DNA of 64,000 nt from Streptomyces sp. RKND-216. GTDB taxonomy: Bacteria; Actinomycetota; Actinomycetes; Streptomycetales; Streptomycetaceae. The notes beneath the pieces are model-generated. The model was not told the DNA's origin. It made no database searches and saw nothing but the letters and a program-made list of their open reading frames with translations. Below are positions 17,281 through 26,782 of this stretch, piece after piece. The position numbers and the translations under genes were made by a program. The number at the start of each line of letters is the position of its first letter. Within the stretch, counting starts at the first letter, position 1. The DNA lies in contig NZ_SSBQ01000002.1 in NCBI RefSeq assembly GCF_004795255.1, forward strand, positions 5,242,001 through 5,306,000, in the 5' to 3' direction.

Positions 17281-17329
17281 CGGGACGGCTCCCTTCGGTG
17301 AGGAGACGGCAGGGGCGGGGCGGCCCCGC

Positions 17330-18649
17330 TCACGGACGGAAGTGACGCTCCAGACCCCGCCACACGTCGTCGTAGTCGTCCTGCACGTGTTCCGCGGCCT
17401 CCGCCTGCGCGGTGAGCGTCACCGGCCAGCGGGTCTCGAACATGAACGCCAGGCCGTCGTCGACCTTCTGCGGCGTCAGCTCGGCGGCGCTGGCCTTCTC
17501 GAAGGTGTCCCGGTCCGGGCCGTGCGCCGACATCATGTTGTGCAGCGAGCCGCCGCCGGGAACGAAGCCCTCCGCCTTCGCGTCGTAGGCGCCCTCGATC
17601 AGGCCCATGTACTCGCTCATCACGTTGCGGTGGAAGTACGGCGGGCGGAAGGTGTCCTCGCCGACCAGCCAGCGCGGCGCGAAGACCACGAAGTCCACCC
17701 CGGCCAGGCCCGGCGTGTCCGACGGCGAGGTGAGCACCGTGAAGATCGACGGGTCCGGGTGGTCGTAGCTGATGCTGCCCAGCACGTTGAAGCGCCGCAG
17801 GTCGTAGACGTACGGGACGTGGTTGCCGTGCCAGGCGACGACGTCCAGCGGCGAGTGGTCCAGCGTGGCCGCCCACAGGTTGCCGCAGAACTTGTTCACC
17901 GCGCGCACCGGGCGCTCGACGTCCTCGTACGCGGCGACCGGGGCGAGGAAGTCCCGCGCGTTGGCGAGGCCGTTGGCGCCGATCGGACCGAGGTCCGGCA
18001 GGGTGAACGGCGCCCCGTAGTTCTCGCAGACGTAGCCGCGCGCCGTCTCGTCCAGCAGGTCCACGCGGAAGCGGACGCCGCGCGGGATCAGGGCCACCTC
18101 CCCTGGCTCGGCCCGCAGCAGCCCGAACTCGGTGTGCAGCAGCAGGCCGCCGTCCTCGGGCACGATCAGCAGTTCGCCGTCCGCGTCGCTGAACACGCGG
18201 TCGGTCATCGCGGTGTCGGCGGCGTACAGGTGGATGGCCATGCCCGTGCGCTGGGTGGCGTCGCCGTTCCCGCCCAGCGTCCACAGTCCGTCGAGGAAGT
18301 CGGTGCCGGCGGCCGGCTCCGGTCGCGGGTCCCAGCGCAGCCGGTTCGGGTCGGGGACCGTCTCGGTGAACGGGGCGCCGCGCAGGCCGCCGTTGTCGAT
18401 GCGGGTGAACCGCGGGTGGGCCGCCGAGGGGCGGATGCGGTACAGCCACGACCGGCGGTTCGCCGTCCGGGGCTCGGTGAACGCCGAACCGCTCAGCTGC
18501 TCCGCGTACAGGCCCAGCGGGGCGCGCTGCGGTGAGTTGCGGCCCACCGGCAGGGCACCCGGTACGGCCTCGCTGCTGTGCTCGTTGCCGAACCCGGAAA
18601 GGTACGCCAGCCCCTCCGCCGTCTTGCGTGCCTGCTCGCTGCTGCTCAT
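17330..18649 (-). CDS. hmgA: Homogentisate 1,2-dioxygenase
   Basis: 439-aa Fe(II) enzyme that opens the ring of homogentisate to maleylacetoacetate in tyrosine and phenylalanine breakdown. The N-terminus [28 protein letters not shown] is diagnostic. The iron ligands are expected in [18 protein letters not shown] (His and Glu) and in [10 protein letters not shown] (His), all present. The length is that of bacterial family members. No maleylacetoacetate isomerase or fumarylacetoacetase gene adjoins it. Control is probably by the downstream GntR protein through the palindrome 21-47 nt upstream of the start. Confidence 0.96.
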   Translation of the reverse strand: MSSSEQARKTAEGLAYLSGFGNEHSSEAVPGALPVGRNSPQRAPLGLYAEQLSGSAFTEPRTANRRSWLYRIRPSAAHPRFTRIDNGGLRGAPFTETVPDPNRLRWDPRPEPAAGTDFLDGLWTLGGNGDATQRTGMAIHLYAADTAMTDRVFSDADGELLIVPEDGGLLLHTEFGLLRAEPGEVALIPRGVRFRVDLLDETARGYVCENYGAPFTLPDLGPIGANGLANARDFLAPVAAYEDVERPVRAVNKFCGNLWAATLDHSPLDVVAWHGNHVPYVYDLRRFNVLGSISYDHPDPSIFTVLTSPSDTPGLAGVDFVVFAPRWLVGEDTFRPPYFHRNVMSEYMGLIEGAYDAKAEGFVPGGGSLHNMMSAHGPDRDTFEKASAAELTPQKVDDGLAFMFETRWPVTLTAQAEAAEHVQDDYDDVWRGLERHFRP

Positions 18650-18670
18650 CGACCTGCTCCCACCGCATCG

Positions 18671-18696
18671 GATTCCTATGGAAGACCATAGGAATC
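18671..18696. promoter_or_regulatory. Perfect inverted repeat in front of hmgA (putative GntR operator)
   Basis: GATTCCTATGG and CCATAGGAATC are perfect 11-bp arms around the 4-nt spacer AAGA, 21-47 nt upstream of the hmgA start. It is distinctly AT-rich for this genome. The co-transcribed GntR/UTRA protein is the natural candidate to bind it. Confidence 0.65.
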
Positions 18697-18808
18697 GGGG
18701 AGGGTCGCGTCAACGACCGGAGGGTGATCGGTTCGCATCCCGGTGTTCGGTGTCCGCTCAGGAGTACCACCGGCGGGCGTCGTGATCCAGGGGCACGGAT
18801 GCGGAGGG

Positions 18809-18837
18809 CTGACACTGGAAACTAGCGCTGCTAGGTT
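18809..18837 (+). promoter_or_regulatory. Promoter of the aldehyde dehydrogenase/alcohol dehydrogenase operon
   Basis: CTGACA (18809-18814) and TAGGTT (18832-18837) are 17 nt apart, close to the vegetative (HrdB) consensus. The expected transcription start falls at about the ATG at 18844, so the mRNA would be leaderless; no ribosome site precedes that ATG. Confidence 0.6.
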
Positions 18838-18843
18838 GGCGGG

Positions 18844-19972
18844 ATGCGGCAACACGACGGCATGTACATCGACGGCGCGTGGCGTCCGGCCGCGGGCACC
18901 GGGACGATCGAGGTCGTCAACCCCGCCGACGAGACGGTCCTCGGCACCGTCCCGGCCGGCGACGCCCGCGACGTGGACGCCGCGGTCGCCGCCGCCCGGG
19001 CCGCCCTGGCGGGATGGCGCGCCACCCCGCCCGCCGAGCGCGCGGGACGTCTGGCCGCCCTACGCGACCGGCTGGAGGCGCGCGGCGAGGAGATCGCGCG
19101 GACCGTCACCGCCGAACTCGGCGCACCCCTGACCTTCTCCCGTGCCGTGCACGCGGGACTGCCGGTCGCCGTCGCCGGCGTCTACGCGAAGCTGGCGGCT
19201 GAGCATCCCTTCGAGGAACGTGTGGGCACCTCACGCGTCCTGCACGAGCCGGTCGGCGTGGTTGCCGCCGTCACGCCTTGGAACTACCCCCTGCACCAGA
19301 TCGTCGCCAAGGTCGCGCCCGCGCTCGCCGCGGGCTGCACCGTGGTGCTCAAACCGGCCGAGAACACCCCGCTCGTCGCGCGGTTCTTCGCCGAGGCCGT
19401 GCACGAGGCCGGGCTGCCGGCCGGCGTCGTCAAAGTGGTCACCGGACACGGACCGGTCGCCGGTCAGGCACTCGTCGAGCACGACGGCGTCGATATGGTC
19501 TCCTTCACCGGCTCCTCGGTGGTCGGCGGCCGCGTCGGCGCGCTCGCCGGGGGTGCCGTCAAGCGCGTCGCCCTCGAACTCGGCAGAAAGTCCGCCAGCG
19601 TGGTCCTCCCCGGCGCCGATCTCGCCCGCGCGGTCAAGGCCGGCGTCGCTCGCCGACGTCACCCCGCGGATGACCGTCGCGAGGGAGGAGATCTTCGGCC
19701 CGGTGCTGAGCATCCTGGCCTACGACGGCACCGACGACGCCCTGCGCATCGCCAACGACACCGACTACGGGCTCGCGGGCGCCGTATGGTCCGATGACGA
19801 GGAGGAGGCGGTGGCCTTCGCCCGCCGCATGGAGACCGGCCAGATCGACATCAACGGCGGGCGCTTCAACCCCCTCGCGCCCTTCGGTGGCTGGAAGCGG
19901 TCCGGCGTCGGGCGTGAACTCGGTGTGCACGGCCTGACCGAGTATCTCCAGACCAAGTCCCTCCAGTTCTGA
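18844..19972 (+). pseudogene. Aldehyde dehydrogenase, inactivated by an internal deletion with frameshift
   Basis: The N-terminal part reads as an NAD-dependent aldehyde dehydrogenase up to [10 protein letters not shown], including [26 protein letters not shown] and [13 protein letters not shown]. At about 19648-19650 the frame changes and the C-terminal part continues as [23 protein letters not shown] through to [14 protein letters not shown] and the stop at 19972. About 100 residues between these points are missing compared with the usual length of about 475. The missing part contains the catalytic cysteine (GQTC). LELGRKSA also replaces the usual LELGGK. The product cannot be active as an ALDH. 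A sequence or assembly error is less likely, since a whole segment is absent. Confidence 0.85.
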
Positions 19973-19989
19973 CAGGAGTGCCACCCGCC

Positions 19990-21096
19990 ATGGTTCGCAA
20001 GCAGGTCCGCGCCGCCGTACTGCCAGCTGTCGGAGCACCGCTCGAGATCACCGGCATCGAGCTGCCCGAACCGGGGGAGGGGCAGGTCCGCGTCCGACTG
20101 GCGGCGGCCGGGGTCTGCCACTCCGACCTATCCCTCTCGAACGGCACGCTGCGCCAGCCCGTCCCGGCCGTCCTCGGCCACGAGGGCGCCGGTACGGTCG
20201 TCGCCGTGGGCCCCGGCGTCACCGGCACGGCCCCCGGCGACCACGTCGTCCTCAACTGGGCGCCCTCCTGCGGCACCTGCGACTACTGCGCCCGGCTCGG
20301 CGAACCGTGGCTGTGCAGCAACGCGCAGGCCGCCACCACCGTGCCCCACGCCCGCACCGCCGCCGGTGACGACCTCTACCCCGGCCTGAGCGTCGCCGCC
20401 TTCGCCGAGGAGACCGTCGTACCGGCCGGGGCCGTGCTGCCGCTGCCCGACGGCGTTCCGCTCGCCGACGCCGCACTGCTGGGCTGCGCGGCCCTCACCG
20501 GCCACGGCGCCGTCCACCACAACGCGCGGGTGCGTGAGGGCGAGTCGGTCGCCGTCCTCGGCATCGGCGGCGTCGGTCTGGCCACCCTCCAGGCCGCGCG
20601 CATCGCCGGAGCCGGGCGGATCGTGGCCGTGGACGTGACTGCGGAGAAGGAGGAGCTGGCCAGGGCGGCAGGGGCCACCGACTTCGTCGCGGCGTCGGAC
20701 ACCACCGCCAAGGACATCCGCCGGCTCACCGGGGGAGGTGCCGACGTGGCCGTGGAGTGCGCGGGCCGTGCCGCGGCCATCCGTACGGCCTGGGACTGCA
20801 CCCGGCGCGGCGGCCGGGTCACCGTGGTCGGCATCGGACGCAAGGACGACACCTTCTCGCTGTCCGCGCTGGAGGTCTTCCACTTCGCCCGCACGCTCTC
20901 CGGCTGCGTCTACGGCGACTGCGAACCGGCCCGGGACCTGCCGGTACTTGCCGAGCACGTGCGCGCCGGACGACTTGACCTGAACACCCTGGTCACCCGC
21001 CGGATCGGCCTGGAGGACATCCCGGCCGCCTTCGAGGAGATGAACGCGGGCCGCGGCGGTCGTTCCCTGGTGGTCTTCGACCAGCCGTCCGCGTGA
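19990..21096 (+). CDS. Zinc-dependent alcohol dehydrogenase (MDR superfamily)
   Basis: 368-aa NAD(P)-dependent alcohol dehydrogenase. The catalytic zinc ligands are in GVCHSDL (about 41-44) and GHEGAGTVVAVG. The structural zinc lobe is CGTCDYCARLGEPWLC, with four cysteines. The Rossmann fold is VAVLGIGGVGLATLQAARIAGAGRIVAVD (about 190-220). Size and lobe fit the class III-like or mycothiol/NDMA-type branch. It lies 17 nt after the ruined aldehyde dehydrogenase with AGGAG upstream. The pair looks like an alcohol-to-acid oxidation operon whose second step has been lost. Confidence 0.92.
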   Translation: MVRKQVRAAVLPAVGAPLEITGIELPEPGEGQVRVRLAAAGVCHSDLSLSNGTLRQPVPAVLGHEGAGTVVAVGPGVTGTAPGDHVVLNWAPSCGTCDYCARLGEPWLCSNAQAATTVPHARTAAGDDLYPGLSVAAFAEETVVPAGAVLPLPDGVPLADAALLGCAALTGHGAVHHNARVREGESVAVLGIGGVGLATLQAARIAGAGRIVAVDVTAEKEELARAAGATDFVAASDTTAKDIRRLTGGGADVAVECAGRAAAIRTAWDCTRRGGRVTVVGIGRKDDTFSLSALEVFHFARTLSGCVYGDCEPARDLPVLAEHVRAGRLDLNTLVTRRIGLEDIPAAFEEMNAGRGGRSLVVFDQPSA

Positions 21097-21148
21097 GCCG
21101 TGCCACCCCGCGGCGCGTGCAGGCGGGGGCGCGCACGGCTGCGGGGCT

Positions 21149-21790
21149 TCAGCCCGGCTCGCGTTCCTGGCCGGGGAACCGCACGCCCAGACCGTCCACC
21201 AGTGCGCGCAGTCCGGTCTCGAAGGCGCCCTCGTCCACGCGCTGCCGCTGCTCGGCGAGCAGGTGGGCCTGGTCCAGACGCGGGTAGTCGCGGGCGTACA
21301 GCGTCGCGTCGTCGACGAAGCCGCAGGCGAAGGAGCCCAGCGCCGACCCGGCCACGAAGTAGCGCATGAGGGCGCCGATGTGCGTCGCGTGCGCACGTGA
21401 CCAGCCGGCGTCCATCATCGCCCCGAACACGGCGTCGGCCATCCGGAGCTGGCTCGGCCGCCGCCCCGGACCCTTGGCGAGGTGGGGCACGATGTTGGGG
21501 TGCGCGGTGAGTGCCGCCCGGTAGGAGCGCGCCCAGCCCAGTAGCGCCTCGCGCCATGGCGTGCCGTCCTCGAGCATCGACAGGTCCACCCGTGCGCAGA
21601 CGGCGTCGGCGGCCGCGTCCAGGATCGCGTCCTTGGTGGCGAAGTGGTGGTACAGCGACGGCCCGCTGACGCCCAGTTCCGCGGCGAGCCGCCGGGTCGA
21701 GACGGCGCCCAGGCCCTCCGCGTCGACAAGCGCGAGGGCGCATCCGGCGATCCGGTCGCGACTCAGAAGCGGCTTGCGCGGGCGGGCCAT
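21149..21790 (-). CDS. TetR-family regulator
   Basis: 213 aa. The N-terminal helix-turn-helix is at residues 8-55 (LSRDRIAGCALALVDAEGLGAVSTRRLAAELGVSGPSLYHHFATKDAIL). A C-terminal domain of the class that follows tetracycline-repressor-like HTH units comes next (HPNIVPHLAKGPGRRP, GALMRYFVAGSALGSFACG). It is convergent with the alcohol dehydrogenase gene and divergent from another TetR gene 223 nt away. A 29-bp copy of a MITE end begins 10 nt upstream of its start codon, in its promoter. Ligand and targets are unknown. Confidence 0.9.
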   Translation of the reverse strand: MARPRKPLLSRDRIAGCALALVDAEGLGAVSTRRLAAELGVSGPSLYHHFATKDAILDAAADAVCARVDLSMLEDGTPWREALLGWARSYRAALTAHPNIVPHLAKGPGRRPSQLRMADAVFGAMMDAGWSRAHATHIGALMRYFVAGSALGSFACGFVDDATLYARDYPRLDQAHLLAEQRQRVDEGAFETGLRALVDGLGVRFPGQEREPG

Positions 21791-21799
21791 GCGGCCATG

Positions 21800-21828
21800 C
21801 TAGTGCGGTGGCCGGGAAGGTTTGCCGG
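21800..21828 (+). repeat. Solitary copy of a MITE/IS terminal repeat
   Basis: 29 bp starting CTAGTGCGGTGGCCGGGAAG match the right terminus of the element at 47709-47933 at 27 of 29 positions. No second end is nearby. It sits in the promoter region of the leftward TetR gene and is probably a relic left by excision or deletion. Confidence 0.7.
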
Positions 21829-21938
21829 CCGCAGCAGTGGGGCGCGGCGGGGAGCCGAGCGGCCGGCGAAGGGCCTCGTGCCGCCCCGGAGTGCTCCGGT
21901 TGCGCGGGCCCGGCCGTCCCCCGGAGCCCGCCGCATCG

Positions 21939-21954
21939 CTAAGCGCATGCTCAG
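21939..21954. promoter_or_regulatory. TetR-type operator CTAAGCGCATGCTCAG
   Basis: Imperfect palindrome CTAAGC-N4-GCTCAG, 60-75 nt upstream of the rightward TetR gene. The same CTAAGCGCNNGCTCAG occurs at 23234-23249 in front of the MaoC gene. These are the likely binding sites of the TetR encoded between them. Confidence 0.65.
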
Positions 21955-22013
21955 TGATCCGTGTATGGTGTTCGCCCGGCCGCAGGGGCGCCGGAGAAGC
22001 GGGGCGAGGGAGC

Positions 22014-22634
22014 ATGGCACAGACGGCGGACGAGTCCTTCGGCGGCGTCACCCCGGACGCCGCGCGGCGGTTGCTGCTGGGAGCCGTCGACGCGTTCGCG
22101 GAACGCGGCTTCCACGCCACGACCACCCGGGACATCGCGGGCCGCGCCGGCATGAGCCCCGCCGCGCTCTACATCCACTACCGCACCAAGGAAGAGCTGC
22201 TCTACCAGATCAGCCGGGTGGGTCACGAGCGGTCGGTGGCGATCCTCCAGGACGCCGCCGGTGTAGAGGGCGGCGCCGCGGACCGGCTCGACTTCGCGGT
22301 CCGCACGTTCGTCCGCTGGCACGCCGAGCACCACACCACCGCCCGCGTGGTGCAGTACGAACTGTCCGCCCTGGAGGACGGCCACTACGCCGAGATCGTG
22401 GCCATGCGCCGGCGCACCGAGGAGGTGCTGCGCGGGCTGCTGGAGGACGGCGTCGCGGCCGGCGAGTTCACCGTCCCCGACGTGCGCGGGACGGCCGTCG
22501 CCGTTCTCTCGCTGTGCATCGACGTCGCCCGCTGGTACCGGCCCGGCGGTCCCCGCACGCCGGAGGAGATCGGCGCCCTCTACGCCGGACTGGTCCTGCG
22601 CATGGTCGGCGCCCCGGTACCCGTCGCGGACTGA
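22014..22634 (+). CDS. TetR-family regulator, probable repressor of the neighbouring maoC gene
   Basis: 206 aa. The HTH is at residues 15-63 (AARRLLLGAVDAFAERGFHATTTRDIAGRAGMSPAALYIHYRTKEELLYQI). The C-terminal region RWHAEHHTTARVVQYELSALEDGHYAEIVAMRRRTEEVL resembles TetR proteins that control acyl-CoA metabolism. ATG 22014 has GAGGGAG upstream; the frame stays open further but without support. A palindrome 60 nt upstream is repeated before the convergent maoC gene, which suggests a two-promoter regulon. Confidence 0.92.
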   Translation: MAQTADESFGGVTPDAARRLLLGAVDAFAERGFHATTTRDIAGRAGMSPAALYIHYRTKEELLYQISRVGHERSVAILQDAAGVEGGAADRLDFAVRTFVRWHAEHHTTARVVQYELSALEDGHYAEIVAMRRRTEEVLRGLLEDGVAAGEFTVPDVRGTAVAVLSLCIDVARWYRPGGPRTPEEIGALYAGLVLRMVGAPVPVAD

Positions 22635-22719
22635 CCCGGCGGAAGGACCCCCGCCCGCCCGGCGTGCGCGCTCCGGTCCGGGACGCTCGCCGGCCCGCCG
22701 GTGACGCGCGGCGGGAAGG

Positions 22720-23181
22720 TCACCAGAAGAAGCGGCTCACCGATTCCGCGACGCAGACCGGCTTGGCGCCGCCGTCCCGCTCGATCGTCACCTTCGTGGT
22801 GAGCTGGACGCCGCCGTCGACGTCGGAGACGTCGGTGAGTTCGGCCCGCGCTCGCAGCCGGGAGCCGACCGGTACCGGAGCGGGGAACCGCACCTTGTTC
22901 ACGCCGTAGTTGATGCCCATGCGCACGCCGTCGACCCGGATCACCTGCGGCACGAACGCGGGCAGCAGGGAGAGGGTGAGGTAGCCGTGCGCGATGGTGC
23001 CGCCGAACGGTCCGTCCGCCGCGCGCTCAGGGTCCACGTGGATCCACTGGTGGTCGCCGGTGGCGTCCGCGAAGAGGTCGACACGCTTCTGGTCGACCTC
23101 CAGCCAGTCGCTGGCACCCAGCTCCTCGCCGACCGCCGCCCGCAGTTCCTCCGCCGAGGTGAACACCCGGGGCTCCGCCAT
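22720..23181 (-). CDS. MaoC-like (R)-specific enoyl-CoA hydratase family protein
   Basis: 153-aa hot-dog-fold protein. Residues about 28-65 hold the hydratase motif: DLFADATGDHQWIHVDPERA with the catalytic Asp and His, then PFGGTIAHGYLTLSLLP. The C-terminal strand is VRFPAPVPVGSRLRARAEL. The length equals single-domain MaoC dehydratases, which hydrate trans-2-enoyl-CoA. GGGAGG lies about 8 nt before ATG 23181. An operator shared with the adjacent TetR gene lies 53-68 nt upstream. The substrate is not evident. Confidence 0.93.
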   Translation of the reverse strand: MAEPRVFTSAEELRAAVGEELGASDWLEVDQKRVDLFADATGDHQWIHVDPERAADGPFGGTIAHGYLTLSLLPAFVPQVIRVDGVRMGINYGVNKVRFPAPVPVGSRLRARAELTDVSDVDGGVQLTTKVTIERDGGAKPVCVAESVSRFFW

Positions 23182-23233
23182 CGCTGCAACCTCCCGCACG
23201 CCGTGCTCGGTACACCTGGTGGCCGGAGTGCCA

Positions 23234-23249
23234 CTAAGCGCTCGCTCAG
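23234..23249. promoter_or_regulatory. TetR-type operator CTAAGCGCTCGCTCAG
   Basis: Second copy of the CTAAGCGCNNGCTCAG motif, 14 of 16 bases identical to the site at 21939-21954. It lies upstream of the leftward maoC gene. Confidence 0.65.
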
Positions 23250-23282
23250 CATGCGACGCGCGGGTCGTGCTGTCAACGGGAG

Positions 23283-23819
23283 TTACCGGGGAGTACCCGC
23301 GAGGCGGGCGCTGTCCCCGGTGCGCGCGGCCCCGTCCCGCGCGCACCGAGAGTCGTCGATGTTCCCGGTCACCACGGAAGGCGGCGGAGCCGCCGCGCGC
23401 TCCATCGCCTGGATTAGCCGCCGCAGTACTACGGCCAGAGGGGTGTCGGGCGGGGCCGTCGGGTCCTTGCAGGGGAGCAGCGACCTTCCGCCCCAGGTGG
23501 CCGCGTGCCAGTCGTCCAGTGCCGTGGGCTGGCGGATGCCGTCGTGCTTCTCCCGCCGTCTGCGCTGCGCGACCTCTTCCTCGTAGGCCAGCCAGACGTC
23601 CCGCGCCTCCTCCAGCTCCTCCAGCGCCGAGACCAGCAGCTCCGGGTCGGGCTCGCGGTCCTCGGGGGAGATGCCCGCCCGGCTGCACAGGTGGTGCCAC
23701 GTGGCCCGGTGGCCGTACGGGGCGAAGCGCTCAAGGCATCTGCGCAGGGCCTGCCGCCGCTGCGAGGGGGCTCTGTCGGGGTCGCGAACCTGCTCGGCGA
23801 GTGCTCTGAAACCGGCCAA
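23283..23819 (-). CDS. Hypothetical protein, mostly helical
   Basis: 178 aa, starting MAGFRALAEQVRDPDRAPSQRRQALRRCL. The first 100 residues look like an amphipathic helical bundle (ELLVSALEELEEARDVWLAYEEEVAQRRRREKHDG). The last 50 are Pro/Ala-rich and may be disordered. No signal peptide, membrane segment or motif I know. It diverges from the SDR gene across a 262-bp intergenic region holding a TetR-type operator, so it may belong to the same regulon. The codon-position GC pattern supports real coding. Confidence 0.6.
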   Translation of the reverse strand: MAGFRALAEQVRDPDRAPSQRRQALRRCLERFAPYGHRATWHHLCSRAGISPEDREPDPELLVSALEELEEARDVWLAYEEEVAQRRRREKHDGIRQPTALDDWHAATWGGRSLLPCKDPTAPPDTPLAVVLRRLIQAMERAAAPPPSVVTGNIDDSRCARDGAARTGDSARLAGTPR

Positions 23820-24007
23820 TCATCCCACCTCCGGCTGAGTGGACCCGATGCCTTCCGGTGGTGTGACGTACCGGAGGCCGCATCGGATCCGCTTTCCCGG
23901 GAGTCCTGTCGTCGTCCCACGGGACCGGGTGCCCCGTATTCCGTCAACGCAGTACACCGGCGGCCCGTTCCCGCCGGTCTCTTCACCCTCCCCGCCCTTC
24001 CCGTCGA

Positions 24008-24027
24008 CATACCGACCGGTTAGTCTG
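24008..24027. promoter_or_regulatory. TetR-type operator CATACCGACCGGTTAGTCTG
   Basis: Imperfect palindrome centred on CCGG, 55-74 nt upstream of the SDR-TetR operon. It shares CATACCGACC-R-GT with the inverse of the site at 27878-27897 in front of the kinase/acyl-CoA dehydrogenase operon. Confidence 0.65.
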
Positions 24028-24081
24028 CCGACCGGGGTCGGCCCGTGGGCACGGTGAGGAGCCCCGGAGACGGAGGGGAAC

Positions 24082-24942
24082 ATGGCGGAGACGGTGAGTG
24101 CGCGGACAGGCGGAGCCGCCCGGCAGCGCGTCGTGGTGACAGGCGGCGCGCGGGGTATCGGGGAGGCGCTCGCGCGCCGCTTCGCCACCGAGGGCGCGCT
24201 GGTCGCGGTGAACGACCTCGACGCCGAACGGGCGGCCGGAGTCGCGCGCGACATCGGCGGGGTGGCCGTGCCGGGCGACGCCTCCGAGGCTCTCGCACCG
24301 GCCCGGGAAGCGCTGGGCGGCGAGATCGACGTCTTCTGTGCCAACGCCGGCGCCGCCCCCGGGGGAGGCCCGGATGCCCCGGAGGAGCTGTGGGCGTCGG
24401 CGTGGGACGTCAACGTCATGGCCCATGTGCGCGCCGCGCGGGAGCTGCTGCCCGGCTGGCTGGAGCGCGGCCACGGCCGGTTCGTCGCCACCGTCTCCGC
24501 GGCCGGGCTGCTCACCATGGTCGGCTCCGCGCCGTACAGCGTCTCCAAGCACGCCGCCTACGCCTTCGCCGAATGGCTCCACCTCACCTACCGGCACCGC
24601 GGGGTCCACGTGCACGCCGTATGCCCGCAGGGGGTGCGCACCGACATGCTGCGCGGCACCGGCCGCACGGGCGACCTGGTACTGGCACCGAACGCCATCG
24701 AGCCGGAAGCCGTCGCCGACGCCCTCCTCGAGGCCGTCGCCGAGGACCGCTTTCTGGTGCTGCCCCACCCGGAGACCGCGGGCCAGTACGCGCTGCGTGC
24801 CACCGATCCCGGTCGCTGGCTGGGAGGCATGAACCGGCTCCAGCAGAAACTGGAGCGTACGCTGGACCGGCCCGAGGACGACAGCGGGAGCCGGGAGAAG
24901 GACCGCGGAGAGCACCGGGGGAAGGCGGGGACGCAGACGTGA
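24082..24942 (+). CDS. Short-chain dehydrogenase/reductase
   Basis: 286-aa NAD(P)-dependent oxidoreductase. The cofactor loop is TGGARGIG (about 20-27), then CANAGAAPG, the serine of ATVSAAGLL, and the catalytic pair in YSVSKHAAYAFAEWLHL. The C-terminal 60 residues extend past the core and end in a charged tail. It is first gene of an operon with a TetR gene (GTGA overlap). By context it may reduce or oxidise the oxo/hydroxy group of an acyl-CoA handled by the convergent kinase/dehydrogenase operon, which shares its operator. Confidence 0.9.
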   Translation: MAETVSARTGGAARQRVVVTGGARGIGEALARRFATEGALVAVNDLDAERAAGVARDIGGVAVPGDASEALAPAREALGGEIDVFCANAGAAPGGGPDAPEELWASAWDVNVMAHVRAARELLPGWLERGHGRFVATVSAAGLLTMVGSAPYSVSKHAAYAFAEWLHLTYRHRGVHVHAVCPQGVRTDMLRGTGRTGDLVLAPNAIEPEAVADALLEAVAEDRFLVLPHPETAGQYALRATDPGRWLGGMNRLQQKLERTLDRPEDDSGSREKDRGEHRGKAGTQT

Positions 24943-25523
24943 CGGACGAGGCCCGGCTTCCCGTACCGCAGCGCCTGCTCGCGGCGGCCACGCGGCTCTT
25001 CGCCGACCAGGGCTACGACCGCACCTCCGTACAGGAGATCGTCGAGGCGGCCGGCGTCACCAAGGGCGCGCTCTATCACTACTTCGGGTCCAAGGACGAC
25101 CTGCTGCACGAGATCTACGGTCGCCTGCTCCGGCTCCAGCAGGAACGGCTGGACGCCGTCGCGGGCCGTGAGGCCTCCGTCGAGAGCCGGCTGCGGGACG
25201 CCGCCGCCGACGTGGTGGTGACCACCATCGACAACCTCGACGACGCGCGGATCTTCTTCCGCTCCATGCACCAGCTCTCCGACGAGAAGCAGAAGCAGGT
25301 GCGGGCCGAGCGGCGCCGGTACCACGAACGCTTCCGCGCGCTGATCGAGGAGGGTCAGCGTGGCGGCGTGTTCAGCGACGCCACCCCCGCCGACCTGGTC
25401 GTCGACTACCACTTCGGCTCCGTGCACCACCTCAGCAGCTGGTACCGCCCGGAGGGGCCGCTGAGCCCGCAGCAGGTCGCCGACCATCTGGCCGGTCTGC
25501 TGCTGCGCGCCCTGCGGCCCTGA
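24939..25523 (+). CDS. TetR-family regulator of the acyl-CoA locus
   Basis: 194 aa from GTG 24939, overlapping the SDR stop. The HTH is at residues 8-58 (PQRLLAAATRLFADQGYDRTSVQEIVEAAGVTKGALYHYFGSKDDLLHEI), in the form common to regulators of fatty-acid, steroid and acyl-CoA degradation. The ligand domain includes RIFFRSMHQLSDEKQKQVRAERRRYHERFRALI. The palindrome before its own operon recurs before the kinase/acyl-CoA dehydrogenase operon, so it probably controls both. Confidence 0.92.
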   Translation: MTDEARLPVPQRLLAAATRLFADQGYDRTSVQEIVEAAGVTKGALYHYFGSKDDLLHEIYGRLLRLQQERLDAVAGREASVESRLRDAAADVVVTTIDNLDDARIFFRSMHQLSDEKQKQVRAERRRYHERFRALIEEGQRGGVFSDATPADLVVDYHFGSVHHLSSWYRPEGPLSPQQVADHLAGLLLRALRP

Positions 25524-25562
25524 CGTCCGCGAGCGGACCGGCGCCCGGTCCGCCCCGCCACA

Positions 25563-26777
<1,215 letters not shown>

Positions 26778-26782
26778 GCGGG

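Noticed and set aside
20128..21396. Long leftward frame opposite the alcohol dehydrogenase
   Set aside because: It is the antisense shadow of two real genes; the TetR gene at 21149-21790 and the dehydrogenase explain the DNA.
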